Assembly (NCBI GenBank): GCA_026392035.1 | Contig: JAPLCX010000065.1 | Span: 1-54,960 of the forward strand | From: Candidatus Auribacterota bacterium | GTDB lineage: Bacteria; Auribacterota; Tritonobacteria; UBA1439 | Direction: 5' to 3' | Length of the DNA: 54,960 nt | Part shown: positions 16,118 through 24,994 of the stretch, one piece after another | Layout of the letters: every line of letters starts with the position of its first letter | Numbering within the stretch: position 1 is the stretch's first letter | Made by a program: the position numbers and the translations under genes | The notes under the pieces: generated by a model | Told to the model about the DNA's origin: nothing | Database searches by the model: none | Seen by the model: the letters and a program-made list of their open reading frames with translations, nothing else

Positions 16118-17758
16118 ATGACCGACAGCACCCGTGACTCACTTGTGCTCGCGCTCATCTGCGGCCTCTTCCTCATCCCCGCCGCCGCATTCCGCGGGCC
16201 GACCGGCCTGGAATTCAGGACGGCCCTCTTCGTCAGGGATATTCTCCAGAACGGCCCCTCGCTCATACCGCGGCTTGATGGCGCGCCGTATTTCGATTAT
16301 CCCCCGCTCTATTTTCTCGCGGCTGCCCTCGCTACGCGCGCAACCGGCGCAATCAATCCGCTCTCTCTCGCAATCCCTGGCATACTCTCCGCCATGGGGA
16401 CAGTGTACCTCACCTGCGTTTTTGCGGGGAGGATAAACCGCGCGCTCGGCGTGATGGCCGGGGTTGCGCTCATCGTCATGCCGCTCTTCAGCTCGAGTGT
16501 ATCGCAGGCCACGGTGGACCCGATGCTCACCTTCTTTATCTCCCTCGCACTCGTTGCCTACTGCCGCTATCTCTCGTCGGGCGCGCCATGCCTCTTCCCC
16601 CTCGCCTGTGCGGGGCTGGCGGGGGGTATCCTCACCAAGGGACCTATCGGCGCCGCCATTCCGGTCTCGGCGGTGCTCATGTATCTCCTCACGCGGAGAC
16701 GGTGGCGCGCCCTCGCGATGAACCTCATACGGATCGGCGTGTTCCTCCTGCTCTTCGCGGCACTCTGCTTCATTGCGGTGTCACTCACCGATGGGAGGGC
16801 CGCGTTCAAAGAGCTCATGGACGCCCAGCTCCTGGACAGGGTCAGGGACGAGCCCAACACATCCCGCTCCCTTTACCTCGGCGTGTTCTTTGCGGGTTTT
16901 GCCCCCTGGTCACTGTTTGCGTTCCTTCAGCTCTTATGCCGGGATGACGTCGAGGGGAGCCCGCGCAGCGAGATTCTTATCTTCTCCAGAATCTGGCTCC
17001 TCGTGACCTTCGTCCTGCTCACCCTCGCGAGCGTCAAACACACCCGCTACCTGCTCCCCGCCGCCCCTCCGACCGCCATCCTCTGCGCGGCATTCTGGGA
17101 GAGTGCCCATGGCGTGCGGGCCGCGGGCTTTTTCAGCGCCGCCCGCTCATGGATCAGGGGTATCTGCATCGCCTCAATTGCCGCGGGAATGCTCTTCGCG
17201 ATCGCGGCCCCGGTATGGCTCCCATTCGCATCCGTCTCGCTCATCCTGGCGATTCCCGCCGCCGGCCTGCTCGCACTCGCGACCGCCGGACGCAGGCCGG
17301 CCGGAGACGCCCGCGCCGTGTTCTATCTCCTGGCCTGGACGCTCGCCGTGGGGTTCCTCATCTTCTGTCAGTATGCGCTCCCGCGGATGAGCGCGAGGGA
17401 GGATGCAGGCCCGTTCGTGGAGGCGGTCGAGCGCGAGGCGAAGGGCCGGCCGGTGCTCTTTCTCGGCATCAAGAAAGAATACGACGGGTCAAAGTACCTC
17501 TACTGGCGCAGGGGGAAAAACGAGCTCAGGTTTGCAGCGACGATTGATGAGCTGGAAGCCCTGCTCGCGTCGAGGGCGCCCGCCCTGCTCGTCGCGCCCG
17601 CGGGGATGAGAGCAACTCTCGAATCGAGCCGTGGCGGCACGCTGGGTTTCCTCTTTGAGGGGAAGCTTGGGAAAAAGCGGTGCGCCGTATTCAGGGCGGG
17701 GGCGGCCACCCTCACCCCATCGCGCACCGATGCTACGCGTACGCGCTCCCTCCAATGA
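16118..17758 (+). CDS. Membrane glycosyltransferase of the ArnT/PMT (GT39/GT83) superfamily
   Basis: 546 residues from the ATG at 16118; the 22 residues encoded upstream lie inside an interspersed repeat and are unlikely to be translated. Many membrane segments. The first periplasmic loop has GLEFRTALFVRDILQNG, then DGAPYFDYPPLYFLAAA, the pattern in which an acidic residue binds the lipid-phosphate sugar donor and YP/PP marks the ArnT/PMT fold. SVKHTRYLLPAAPP is also typical. The enzyme should transfer a sugar from a polyprenyl-phosphate donor to lipid A, protein or another envelope acceptor on the outer face of the inner membrane. The acceptor is unknown. Its 3' end overlaps the convergent kinase gene by 26 bases. 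Confidence 0.82.
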   Translation: MTDSTRDSLVLALICGLFLIPAAAFRGPTGLEFRTALFVRDILQNGPSLIPRLDGAPYFDYPPLYFLAAALATRATGAINPLSLAIPGILSAMGTVYLTCVFAGRINRALGVMAGVALIVMPLFSSSVSQATVDPMLTFFISLALVAYCRYLSSGAPCLFPLACAGLAGGILTKGPIGAAIPVSAVLMYLLTRRRWRALAMNLIRIGVFLLLFAALCFIAVSLTDGRAAFKELMDAQLLDRVRDEPNTSRSLYLGVFFAGFAPWSLFAFLQLLCRDDVEGSPRSEILIFSRIWLLVTFVLLTLASVKHTRYLLPAAPPTAILCAAFWESAHGVRAAGFFSAARSWIRGICIASIAAGMLFAIAAPVWLPFASVSLILAIPAAGLLALATAGRRPAGDARAVFYLLAWTLAVGFLIFCQYALPRMSAREDAGPFVEAVEREAKGRPVLFLGIKKEYDGSKYLYWRRGKNELRFAATIDELEALLASRAPALLVAPAGMRATLESSRGGTLGFLFEGKLGKKRCAVFRAGAATLTPSRTDATRTRSLQ

Positions 17759-18773
17759 ATTCCCTCAAGAGGGAAGTGGCGGGAATCACCGAGTCATCTT
17801 CAAGGAGATCAACTTCCTCGAGGTAGCTGAGGCAGCGGGACGCTCTCCGGTACGCGTCCTCCCTCCCCGTGCCCTCTCCGAAACGCTCAACCGCCTCCCG
17901 CAGGCTGTGCGAGAGGTACTTCTTGTGGACAGGCAATTCATACGGCAGGTAGCCGTTCACCACGACCTCGGTGCTTTTGATGAATGGCACGATGTGCTCT
18001 TTTTCCGCGGCGCGCACATAGTGCCAGTGCCCCAGCGTCTTGAGGGGGGTATAGTTGCGGTGGAGGTTGTCGCGGACCATCCTCCGCAGGAGCCGGATGT
18101 CCGTCCAGGGGACGAAATTCCCCTGCCCGTCCTTCAGCTGGCAGATCGACTCGATGTACACCCTGAACTGCACGGTGTGGGGGATGCCGGCGGTCATATC
18201 GCGGTGGAAGGCGTGGAGCCCTTCGACGACGAGGAGCTGCGCACGGTTGAGCCGCATCACGACCCTCTCTTTTTCACGCCTGCCGGTTTTGAAGTTATAC
18301 ACAGGGGTCGACGCCTCTCTCCCCGCGATAAGATCGGTGAGGTTTTGATTGATGGTTGTGCGATCCAGCGCGTCGGGGGTCTCGAAATTGTAGTCCCCCA
18401 GCTCATCCTGCGGCTGATCGTTGAGGTTCCAGAAATAGTTGTCGAGGGCGAGCATCTGCAGATCCAGCCCCATGCCCCGGAGCGCCCCGCAGAGCTTGAT
18501 GGTGGTGGTGGTCTTCCCCGATGAACTCGGCCCCGCCACGATCACCAGGCGGACGGCATCCCGTCTTTTTGCGATCTCTTCCGCGGCATGCCGGATCACC
18601 TCCTCGTAGGCCCTGTCGGCATCGCGGATCAGCGACTCGTACCCGCCGAATTCCATCCGGCGATTGATCCCCTCGATGGTATCGGCGTCGCGCAGCTGGT
18701 TCCACTTCCGCGCCTTCTTCACGATCTCCATCTCGTAGATCTCTTTCCAGTCAATCCCACGGGCTGTCTTCAT
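17733..18773 (-). CDS. Uridine kinase-like P-loop nucleoside kinase
   Basis: 346 residues; GGGAGA precedes the ATG at good spacing. P-loop GPSSSGKTTTT (81-91), then LALDNYFWN (substrate Asp and Tyr), NFETPDALD and LLVVEGLHAF, the uridine kinase/phosphoribulokinase layout. About 75 residues precede the P-loop, and the C-terminal half is long, as in the 500-560 residue bacterial nucleoside kinases that also carry a TGS/ThrRS-like N-terminal domain, here missing. It likely phosphorylates uridine/cytidine or a related nucleoside. Exact substrate uncertain. Confidence 0.82.
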   Translation of the reverse strand: MKTARGIDWKEIYEMEIVKKARKWNQLRDADTIEGINRRMEFGGYESLIRDADRAYEEVIRHAAEEIAKRRDAVRLVIVAGPSSSGKTTTTIKLCGALRGMGLDLQMLALDNYFWNLNDQPQDELGDYNFETPDALDRTTINQNLTDLIAGREASTPVYNFKTGRREKERVVMRLNRAQLLVVEGLHAFHRDMTAGIPHTVQFRVYIESICQLKDGQGNFVPWTDIRLLRRMVRDNLHRNYTPLKTLGHWHYVRAAEKEHIVPFIKSTEVVVNGYLPYELPVHKKYLSHSLREAVERFGEGTGREDAYRRASRCLSYLEEVDLLEDDSVIPATSLLREFIGGSAYA

Positions 18774-18853
18774 GGTTTCTCCCTGATTCCAGGTTCGCGA
18801 GAATGATAGACCATTTTAAAGTCGAGGGCAAGGGAGCAGGCGCGGTGGTCCAT

Positions 18854-19663
18854 TTATACACTCTCCAGGAAATCGCGCAGCAGCTCGGGATAGTTATTGT
18901 CGGGAAGGAGAAAAGCGTCATTGTGGCCACCCGCGAGCTCCACGAAGCGCTTCGGCTCCGCGGCGGCCTCAAAGAGCCTCCGACCATGGGAGAAGGGGAT
19001 GACCTCGTCGTCGCGGGCGTGGATGAAGAGCTTCGGGATGGCGATCGATCTCACCCTGCCGATCGAGTCATATTTCTGTGTCACGAGAATCCTCACGGGA
19101 AGAAACGGGAGGAGCTCCCTGCCGATGTCGGCGGTCGAGGTGAATGCGCTCTCCACGATGAGGGCCGAGAGCCTCCTCCTCGTGGCGAGCTCGATCGCGA
19201 CTGCCCCACCGAGTGACCTCCCGAAGGCGACGAGGGAACCGGGGTCGATCCCTGGTCGGGAGCCGAGGGAGCGGTAGGCGGCATCCGCATCAAGGTAGAT
19301 GCCCTTCTCTGAGGGGTGGCCGCCGCTCCTGCCGTAGCCGCGGTAGTCAATGATGAGTGTGTTCAGGCCGAGGTCGTGGAATATCCTGATCGTCTGGAGC
19401 CGGTGCGATATGTTCCCGGCGTTCCCGTGGAAGAAGAGGATGCCGCGTCGCGAACCGGTACAGGGAATGAACCACCCATTGAGTCGAACACCATCGGAAG
19501 CGGTGAGCCGGACATCCTCGTACCGAAGACCTATCTCCGCCGGGGTTGCCTCTATCTCCCTCGTCGGGAAGTAGAGGTTCGCCCGCTCGAAGAGAAAGAG
19601 GAAGAATCGGAGTCCGATGAGGATAATGACAGCCCCGATGAGCAGCTTGGCCATGGTGGGCAC
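18854..19663 (-). CDS. Membrane-anchored alpha/beta hydrolase (YfhR/BEM46-like)
   Basis: 269 residues from a GTG at 19663, preferred because GGAGGAG sits 5 bases upstream; the ATG 9 bases later is spaced less well. One N-terminal membrane anchor (residues about 5-25), then a hydrolase fold with oxyanion region FFHGNAGNI, nucleophile motif GRSLGG, acid DDEVIPF and His near GGHND. Serine hydrolase of unknown substrate, held at the membrane by its N-terminus. The upstream gene ends 26 bases before, so the two are likely one transcript. Confidence 0.8.
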   Translation of the reverse strand: MPTMAKLLIGAVIILIGLRFFLFLFERANLYFPTREIEATPAEIGLRYEDVRLTASDGVRLNGWFIPCTGSRRGILFFHGNAGNISHRLQTIRIFHDLGLNTLIIDYRGYGRSGGHPSEKGIYLDADAAYRSLGSRPGIDPGSLVAFGRSLGGAVAIELATRRRLSALIVESAFTSTADIGRELLPFLPVRILVTQKYDSIGRVRSIAIPKLFIHARDDEVIPFSHGRRLFEAAAEPKRFVELAGGHNDAFLLPDNNYPELLRDFLESV

Positions 19664-19689
19664 GGTTTCTCCTCCATCCAGCCAGTGGT

Positions 19690-20223
19690 TCAGGTGGCGC
19701 GCCCCGCGCCCGCCTGCTCTCCCGGGAGGAGGCGCGGGGGGCACGGCACAAGGCCGAGCGCTGCATAGACCCTGTCAGCGATCTCTCTCCACCTCTTGTT
19801 GACGATTCGCCAGTTGCCGGGCTCGACGATGCTCTCCCGCGTGTGCAGGTAGCAGAGGAAAACGTTGTAGTCCCCGTAGCGCGGGTGGCCGAGGACGAGC
19901 CCCTCCCAGGGGACCCCGTTCGTGATCACGAACTCGTCGCCGTGGTCATGGTAGAAGTACCTGTTGAAAAGGCCGCTCTCGTTGTGCCGCACCCCCGTCA
20001 TCTTCTCCGATGAAAAAATCGTGGTGCCCCATTCCCCCTCGATATACTTCCGCACTTCTTCACCGTAATACTCCGAGACGATGTGCGAGACGGGGAGGAA
20101 ATGGGTGAACATGTGCGCCGCCATCGGGCCGAACCCCTGATAGACGAGGCGCGTGTCGCGGACCCCCCCCCTCGCTGCAATGAGCTTCTTCAGGTGTGTC
20201 AGGCTCTCGAGAGGCTGCGGCAT
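19690..20223 (-). CDS. Conserved-looking hypothetical protein
   Basis: 177 residues; GAGGGAT lies before the ATG. I do not recognise a family. It is rich in aromatic and charged residues (FNRYFYHDHGDEFVIT, NWRIVNKRWREIADRVY), with no signal peptide or membrane span, so a soluble cytosolic protein is likely. The tail after about residue 160 (PPRLLPGEQAGAGRAT) looks disordered. It is followed by the membrane-anchored hydrolase after 26 bases, suggesting a shared transcript. Confidence 0.65.
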   Translation of the reverse strand: MPQPLESLTHLKKLIAARGGVRDTRLVYQGFGPMAAHMFTHFLPVSHIVSEYYGEEVRKYIEGEWGTTIFSSEKMTGVRHNESGLFNRYFYHDHGDEFVITNGVPWEGLVLGHPRYGDYNVFLCYLHTRESIVEPGNWRIVNKRWREIADRVYAALGLVPCPPRLLPGEQAGAGRAT

Positions 20224-20440
20224 ATTTTTTATCCCTCACTACCATGCAATGTCACCGCCACAGAGATATTGAGAACAAGAGGAGTATACAGAGAAGCCCA
20301 TGAGTCTAACCGCGGATTATGCGGATTAATATTAGCCACAGATGAACACAGATACACACAGATCAATCTCTTTCTAGAAACCAGAAACCCGAAACTGTTG
20401 TTGCTGTTGTAACAGCCTCCGTGGTGAGAAATAGCAATCG
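20224..20440. other. Intergenic region without a gene
   Basis: Holds remnants of the interspersed repeat set (CACAGATGAACACAGATACA) and short TTGTTGCTGTTGT repeats. No open frame, promoter or RNA structure is convincing here. Confidence 0.4.
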
Positions 20441-20468
20441 AAAAAGTGGCCGGGGATCGTCCCCGGCC
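20441..20468 (-). terminator. Rho-independent terminator
   Basis: On the minus strand GGCCGGGGA-CGA-TCCCCGGCC, a 9-bp perfect stem with a 3-base loop, is followed by ACTTTTTCG. It lies about 45 bases past the stop codon of the lysine-tailed protein gene at 20515-20790 and should end that transcript. Confidence 0.8.
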
Positions 20469-20514
20469 ATGAGAACCGCGGGCCACCCTGCGAGCACGGA
20501 GCTGTTGGGGCGCC

Positions 20515-20790
20515 TCACGCCTCCGCGGTTGCCTTTTTCTTCGCGACTTTCTTACTCTTTTTGCCCTTTTTCGCCCTGGCCTTCTTCCCTTTCACCGCCT
20601 TTGGCTGCTCGACCTTCCTGAGGCGCGCCGCTCTGATTTCCTCAATGACGTGCTCTCCCTCCACCTTTGTCCTGACGGCGGCGATGCCCCCGGGGAGTAT
20701 CTCCTTGACGACTCCCTTCCTGAGATGCGAGGTTGACGGGGTATCTCCTGCCCGCCACTCAACCTTGTCCTTGGGCTGTAGATCGGCCAT
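20515..20790 (-). CDS. Small KOW/Tudor-like protein with C-terminal lysine tail
   Basis: 91 residues from the ATG at 20790, chosen because AAAGGAGGG lies upstream. Residues 1-62 look like a small SH3-type (KOW/Tudor) barrel: KDKVEWRAG, then KGVVKEILPGGIAAVRT, a V.W...G...GVV.E pattern. Residues about 63-91 are a Lys/Ala tail (KGKKARAKKGKKSKK) resembling a histone-H1-like DNA-binding tail. It probably binds nucleic acid. A protein with a similar barrel but an N-terminal lysine tail is encoded at 35204-35734. It has its own strong terminator. The fold is inferred by eye only. Confidence 0.7.
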   Translation of the reverse strand: MADLQPKDKVEWRAGDTPSTSHLRKGVVKEILPGGIAAVRTKVEGEHVIEEIRAARLRKVEQPKAVKGKKARAKKGKKSKKVAKKKATAEA

Positions 20791-20914
20791 TTCACACCCT
20801 CCTTTCAAAGTCACGCACACGATGCTGACTGCCCGGTCGGCGTGACACGCAACCTTACCATATTGCCGTACGTGCCGTCCACCGGCCTTTCGCCCGCGGC
20901 AGAACAGGCGCCAC

Positions 20915-22852
20915 TCAGCCCAGCGGGCAAAGGAACTCCAGGCAACGGCCAATGCGTTTGCGCCAGTAGATTTCGTTATGGAAGTGCCCCTCGGCGATCA
21001 CGCCGAGGAGGGTCTCCCCTGGTGCCATGCCTTTTTCCCTGGCGATGGCGATGAGCTCCCTGGTGGTATTCGTAAAATCGTCACGGCTGCGCTGGTCGTA
21101 GGCCCAGCGCGTGCCGCAATCCATGTACAACCTCTTGAATGGGAGTTTCGCGAGCGCGCCCATCCATTTCCTCAACGGGTCGTCAGGCATGTCGGCATAG
21201 GACAAACTTCCCACGAGCCCGAAAGTGTCCGGCCTCCTCAATCCCGCGTAGATCGCGCAGTTCGCTCCATACGAGGCGCCGATCAATCCTATCTCGCGAG
21301 GATCCTGCGAAATCGTGATTTCTTTTCTCAGCGTGGGGAGCACTGTGTCGGCGAGAAAATCAACGTACGCATCGGCGATTCCCCTCGGGGGGGGCAGATA
21401 TGCGGCATCCCTGCGCGAGTGGGAAACGACGGCCGCGAGGACGATGTCGCGGCTGCGGCCGCGCCGCGCTTTGTCCAGGGCTATTGCATCGGTGTGCCAC
21501 CCACCGTAGGCGCCCTGGTCCTTCCACTGATTCTGCCCGTCGTTCAGCACCACGACCGGATAGGGGCCCTTTCCTCCCCGCCCATAGTCCCTTGGCAGCA
21601 TGATGTTGACCCTGAAGTGGTGTGCGAGCGCGCGCGAGTATATTTCCTTGGTGAAATAGACAGCGGGCTGACGGAAAAGCGGCGGCGGGTGGGGGAAGAA
21701 CTCCCCGTCCATCAGGTGCATCGTGCTCCCGGTCGGTTCGTAGAAGCCGCGGGGGAACGGCCTGTCCTCCTTCACCCCCTCCATAATGTAGAAACCGCTC
21801 CCTGGATCAAGCGGCACCGTCGCTCCAAAAGCGCTCTCATCGCGGAATCTTCCGCGCTTCAGCCGCTTCATCGGCAACTGCGACAGCTCCTGCCCCCTCC
21901 GGTTGCAGACGCGCACCACCGGTGCCTGCCAGCCGGTGAAATAAACCAACTTCATTCTCTCCCTCCCCTTCTGCTCCAGAATGACTTTCGCGAATTGATG
22001 TCTCTCGTTGATGCCGCGCGGGAATCCCGCCTCCATCCACTCGGTCACGCGCCTCGTGATCGGTCCGTGGAAGCGGCTGATGAGGATGCTCCCGTGAGAG
22101 TAGCCTTCAAAAAGGAGCCGCGACGCCTTGAGGTATTTCGCCTGCGCCGCCTGGGCCCTGTCCCTTGAGGAGACGTTGATCATGAGGACCGGGCAGGTGA
22201 GCTTTCCTGCGTCGACCTCGATCCTCTCCAGTTCGAGCTCCCGGTACGCGCGCCCTGACAGGAACGACCTCTTGAAGAGGGCGAGCATCGCGCGGTACTC
22301 CTCCGGCCTCACCGCCCCCCCCATCATTTCCTCCACGACGCTTTTCGGCGGCCGGAAATTCATCACCGCCGGGATCCGTTTCTTCAGGTCGGGTGCCTCT
22401 CGGATCGTTCGGGCCACCTGGCGCGGCCAATCGCTGTCATACAGGATGAGCGCGCGGGCGCCGTGGAGCTCCGCGAACTTCTGGACCAGGATCCCCCCGA
22501 TGCTGTATCCGGCATATACCGGCTTCTCCAGGGCGAAGTGCTCGCACGCGGCGCCGATGTCATCGAGGTAGTCGCGATAGCCGAGCCCCGCGACGCCGCG
22601 GTACCGGCTCTTGTAGTAGCCGCGGAGGTTCAGCGCATAGGCGGGCCACCCGCGCGCCGCCCAGTAATCGAGCTGCTGGCGGCAGATCCAGCTCCCGTCA
22701 AAGGCGCCCCCGACGAACACGATTGCGGGGCGCCCGGTTTCCATCTCCGGCCTGACGCCCTCCACGTAAATCCGGTGGCGGCCGACATAGGCCTCAAAAT
22801 CGACAGGCCTGAAGACCGCGCCGGCGCGTGAGATTCTCCTGTGGCCCATCAT
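20915..22852 (-). CDS. Two-domain esterase: alpha/beta hydrolase fused to a Fes/EstD-like esterase
   Basis: 645 residues from the second ATG (22852), which has GGGAGA at ideal spacing; an ATG 12 bases earlier is possible. Residues about 15-285 form one alpha/beta hydrolase (GYSIGG nucleophile, Ser about 117, and YSHGS). Residues about 300-390 are a beta-rich linker (LVYFTGWQAPVVRVC ... GSGFYIMEG) that resembles a small carbohydrate-binding domain. Residues about 400-645 form a second hydrolase of the esterase D/Fes type (PVVVLNDGQNQW, GASYGAN with Ser about 527, EGHFHNEIYW with the His). There is no signal peptide, so it acts in the cytoplasm. Two complete catalytic domains in one chain is unusual. 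Substrate unknown, possibly an acylated glycan or trehalose-type ester. Confidence 0.8.
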   Translation of the reverse strand: MMGHRRISRAGAVFRPVDFEAYVGRHRIYVEGVRPEMETGRPAIVFVGGAFDGSWICRQQLDYWAARGWPAYALNLRGYYKSRYRGVAGLGYRDYLDDIGAACEHFALEKPVYAGYSIGGILVQKFAELHGARALILYDSDWPRQVARTIREAPDLKKRIPAVMNFRPPKSVVEEMMGGAVRPEEYRAMLALFKRSFLSGRAYRELELERIEVDAGKLTCPVLMINVSSRDRAQAAQAKYLKASRLLFEGYSHGSILISRFHGPITRRVTEWMEAGFPRGINERHQFAKVILEQKGRERMKLVYFTGWQAPVVRVCNRRGQELSQLPMKRLKRGRFRDESAFGATVPLDPGSGFYIMEGVKEDRPFPRGFYEPTGSTMHLMDGEFFPHPPPLFRQPAVYFTKEIYSRALAHHFRVNIMLPRDYGRGGKGPYPVVVLNDGQNQWKDQGAYGGWHTDAIALDKARRGRSRDIVLAAVVSHSRRDAAYLPPPRGIADAYVDFLADTVLPTLRKEITISQDPREIGLIGASYGANCAIYAGLRRPDTFGLVGSLSYADMPDDPLRKWMGALAKLPFKRLYMDCGTRWAYDQRSRDDFTNTTRELIAIAREKGMAPGETLLGVIAEGHFHNEIYWRKRIGRCLEFLCPLG

Positions 22853-22954
22853 GACGTCTCCCATGGAAACTGCATATTATTGCCTGTGGCGGCCAAAATG
22901 TCCACGACGTTTAGCAAATCGTGGTCAAGGGAGCGGCTTCAAAAGACGCAAATC

Positions 22955-23038
22955 TGTAGGGGTTCCCCGGCCTGCCCCTGGCGGAGAGGGATTCATCGAA
23001 CCCGGGCGCGATAAATCGAGCCCCTACGCAACTAAAAC
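22955..23038. repeat. TGTAGGGG...CCCCTACG inverted-repeat element (copy 3)
   Basis: Same family as 8474-8547 but in the opposite orientation, with a diverged centre (GGATTCATCGAACCCGG). It lies in the 299-base divergent gap between the esterase and the nitroreductase, which otherwise holds only the promoter at 23114-23122. Confidence 0.6.
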
Positions 23039-23113
23039 AGCAGATCGGCCCCACTGCACCTGCGTAGTTACGGATCAGAGCAATTTCAACTATGGCAGAG
23101 TTTCCAAGCACGA

Positions 23114-23122
23114 TGGTATAAT
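23114..23122 (+). promoter_or_regulatory. Extended -10 promoter for the nitroreductase gene
   Basis: TGGTATAAT gives a perfect -10 (23117-23122) with an upstream TG extension. No good -35 is visible. The start codon is 30 bases downstream. Confidence 0.45.
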
Positions 23123-23151
23123 ATCCACAACCAGAGAAAGGAGCAAACGCT

Positions 23152-23805
23152 ATGAACCGGATCATATGTGTCGCCATGTGTGCCGTGCTTTCTATTCTTT
23201 ACCTCGTACCGGTGGCGACTGCTGCCGGGAAGCTTGAGCCGGTCCAGCTCGTGAAGCCGCAGACATCCGGCGGCAAACCCCTCCTGGAGGCGCTGGCAAA
23301 GAGAAAATCCACGCGCGCGTTCGATGCGCGGAAGCTCCCCCCCCAGGTCCTGTCGAACCTGCTCTGGGCGGCGTGCGGCGTCAACCGCCTCGAATCGGGG
23401 AAACGCACCGCCCCCTCGGCGATGAACCATCAGGAGATCGCTGTCTATGCCGCGACCGCGGATGGACTCTACCTCTACAACGCGAAAGATCACAGGCTGG
23501 ATCCGGTCTTCGCTGAGGACATCCGGGCCCGCGCCGGAGAACAGCCGTTCGTGAAAACGGCCCCCGTGGTGCTCATCTATGTCGCCGACCACTCACTGAT
23601 GGGGGATACGCCACGCGACTCCAGGGATTTCTACTCGGCGACCGACACCGGTTTCATCAGCCAGAATGTGTACCTCTACTGTGCGTCCGAGGGGCTGGCG
23701 ACAGTGGTCCTCGGCTGGGTGGATAAACCCGCGCTCGCGAAGGCCATGAAGCTCCGCGATGACCAGAAGATCATCCTCACACAGCCCGTCGGATATCCAA
23801 AATAG
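23152..23805 (+). CDS. Exported nitroreductase-family oxidoreductase (SagB-type)
   Basis: 217 residues; AAAGGAG precedes the ATG. A signal peptide (MNRIICVAMCAVLSILYLVP, cleavage near TAAG) is followed by a nitroreductase fold: KRKSTRAFD (FMN phosphate-binding Arg/Ser), LLWAACGVNR, APSAMNHQEI, GFISQNVYLYCASEGLATV and a C-terminal PVGYPK. FMN-dependent enzymes of this branch include stand-alone azoline-oxidase-like proteins. An exported version is less common. No peptide-modification partner is nearby, so the substrate is unknown. Confidence 0.82.
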   Translation: MNRIICVAMCAVLSILYLVPVATAAGKLEPVQLVKPQTSGGKPLLEALAKRKSTRAFDARKLPPQVLSNLLWAACGVNRLESGKRTAPSAMNHQEIAVYAATADGLYLYNAKDHRLDPVFAEDIRARAGEQPFVKTAPVVLIYVADHSLMGDTPRDSRDFYSATDTGFISQNVYLYCASEGLATVVLGWVDKPALAKAMKLRDDQKIILTQPVGYPK

Positions 23806-23950
23806 TACTTCCGCGTCTCTTCCATTCTGTGCGGGTACATCAAGCGAATTCCTCCCCCTCAGACGGGGAGCTTGTCCCGAGCGAAGCCGAGAGAAGGTTC
23901 GGTGGGAGTGTAACTACAGTTTAAAGTTGAAAGTTTAAAGCCATTATTAC

Positions 23951-24958
23951 ATGAAGCAGGCACGAAACGAGCTCAAGGCAACGCTGCTCCAGGAGATCAC
24001 GCGCGCCGTCGAGGCGCACGATCGCTTCGCCGTGTTTTCACACGAGGAGCCCGATGGCGACGCCATAGGCTCCCAGATCGCGCTCGCCCTCGCGCTGCGG
24101 AAGCTGGGGAAACAGGTGGTCTCGCTCCGTCTTGAGAAGATCCCCTCCTCGCTCGAATTCCTCAACAGGGACGGTGCGGTCGAGGAATACCGGCCGGGGG
24201 TCCATCGCGAAAACATCGCACGCGCGCAGGTGGTGGTTGTCGTCGACGCGAGCAGCTATCACCGGATGGGCAGCCTGGCGGATGAGGCGGCGCGCAGCCG
24301 CGCCCTCACGATAAACATCGACCATCATCGCGACAACGAGTTCTTTGCCGACATCAACTTTGTGCGCTTCCAGGCGGGCGGCGCGGCCGAGCTTGTCTTC
24401 GAGGTGATCAGGGCGATCGGCGTGCCGATCGAGGGCTCGATTGCCGAGGCCATTTACGTGGGGATCTGCACGGACACGCTCGGCTTCAAGTACATCGATC
24501 CCGAGGGTAACCTGATCAGCGTCATCTCCGAGCTGGTGAAGGGGGGAATCGATATCGAGGATTTACAGGAACGGCTCTACTACCTCAGGCCTGACAGCTA
24601 CCTCGAGGATATCGCCGGACTTCTCCGGAGCGTCCATTACGAAAACGGCGGATCGCTCGCCTGGTTCGCGTTTCCTGCCGGCTCGCACCTCAGCTACTAC
24701 CAGCGGGACCTCGCCATGGAAGGACTTCACCAGCTCATGAGCGTCAAAAGGATCCGCGCGGCGGTCATGTTGCACGAGGAAAAATCCGGCGTGGAGGTCT
24801 GGCTCAGGTCGAAGACGGATGTCGACGTGGGGAAGGCGGCGGAGCGCCTCGGCGGCGGCGGGCACAAGACGGCCTCGGGGGTCTTCATCAAAGGGATGAA
24901 TCTCGGTCAGGCCGTTCGCGCAGTGCTCTCCCAGATCAACGCGGTGCTCCAGAAGTAA
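23951..24958 (+). CDS. nrnA: DHH/DHHA1 phosphoesterase, NrnA-like (canonical motif)
   Basis: 335 residues. HEEPDGDAIGS (H31, D35, D37), VVDAS, INIDHH and C-terminal GGGGHKTASG form the complete NrnA metal-binding and substrate set. It should act as a nanoRNase and possibly a pAp phosphatase in the cytoplasm. No strong ribosome binding site is visible before the ATG, but the next downstream Met is far inside the fold. The paralogue at 13048-14085 is divergent. The next gene is convergent, with its stop about 35 bases away. Confidence 0.88.
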   Translation: MKQARNELKATLLQEITRAVEAHDRFAVFSHEEPDGDAIGSQIALALALRKLGKQVVSLRLEKIPSSLEFLNRDGAVEEYRPGVHRENIARAQVVVVVDASSYHRMGSLADEAARSRALTINIDHHRDNEFFADINFVRFQAGGAAELVFEVIRAIGVPIEGSIAEAIYVGICTDTLGFKYIDPEGNLISVISELVKGGIDIEDLQERLYYLRPDSYLEDIAGLLRSVHYENGGSLAWFAFPAGSHLSYYQRDLAMEGLHQLMSVKRIRAAVMLHEEKSGVEVWLRSKTDVDVGKAAERLGGGGHKTASGVFIKGMNLGQAVRAVLSQINAVLQK

Positions 24959-24994
24959 AGGAGAGACCACTCCCGGCCCCGCGGGTGCATGCGC

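Noticed and set aside
20978-22168. 396-residue plus-strand frame opposite the two-domain esterase
   Set aside because: Shadow of a recognisable gene on the other strand, with no ribosome binding site and a non-protein-like composition.
22851-23237. 128-residue frame across the esterase-nitroreductase gap
   Set aside because: It covers a repeat element and overlaps the signal-peptide region of the nitroreductase in another frame.
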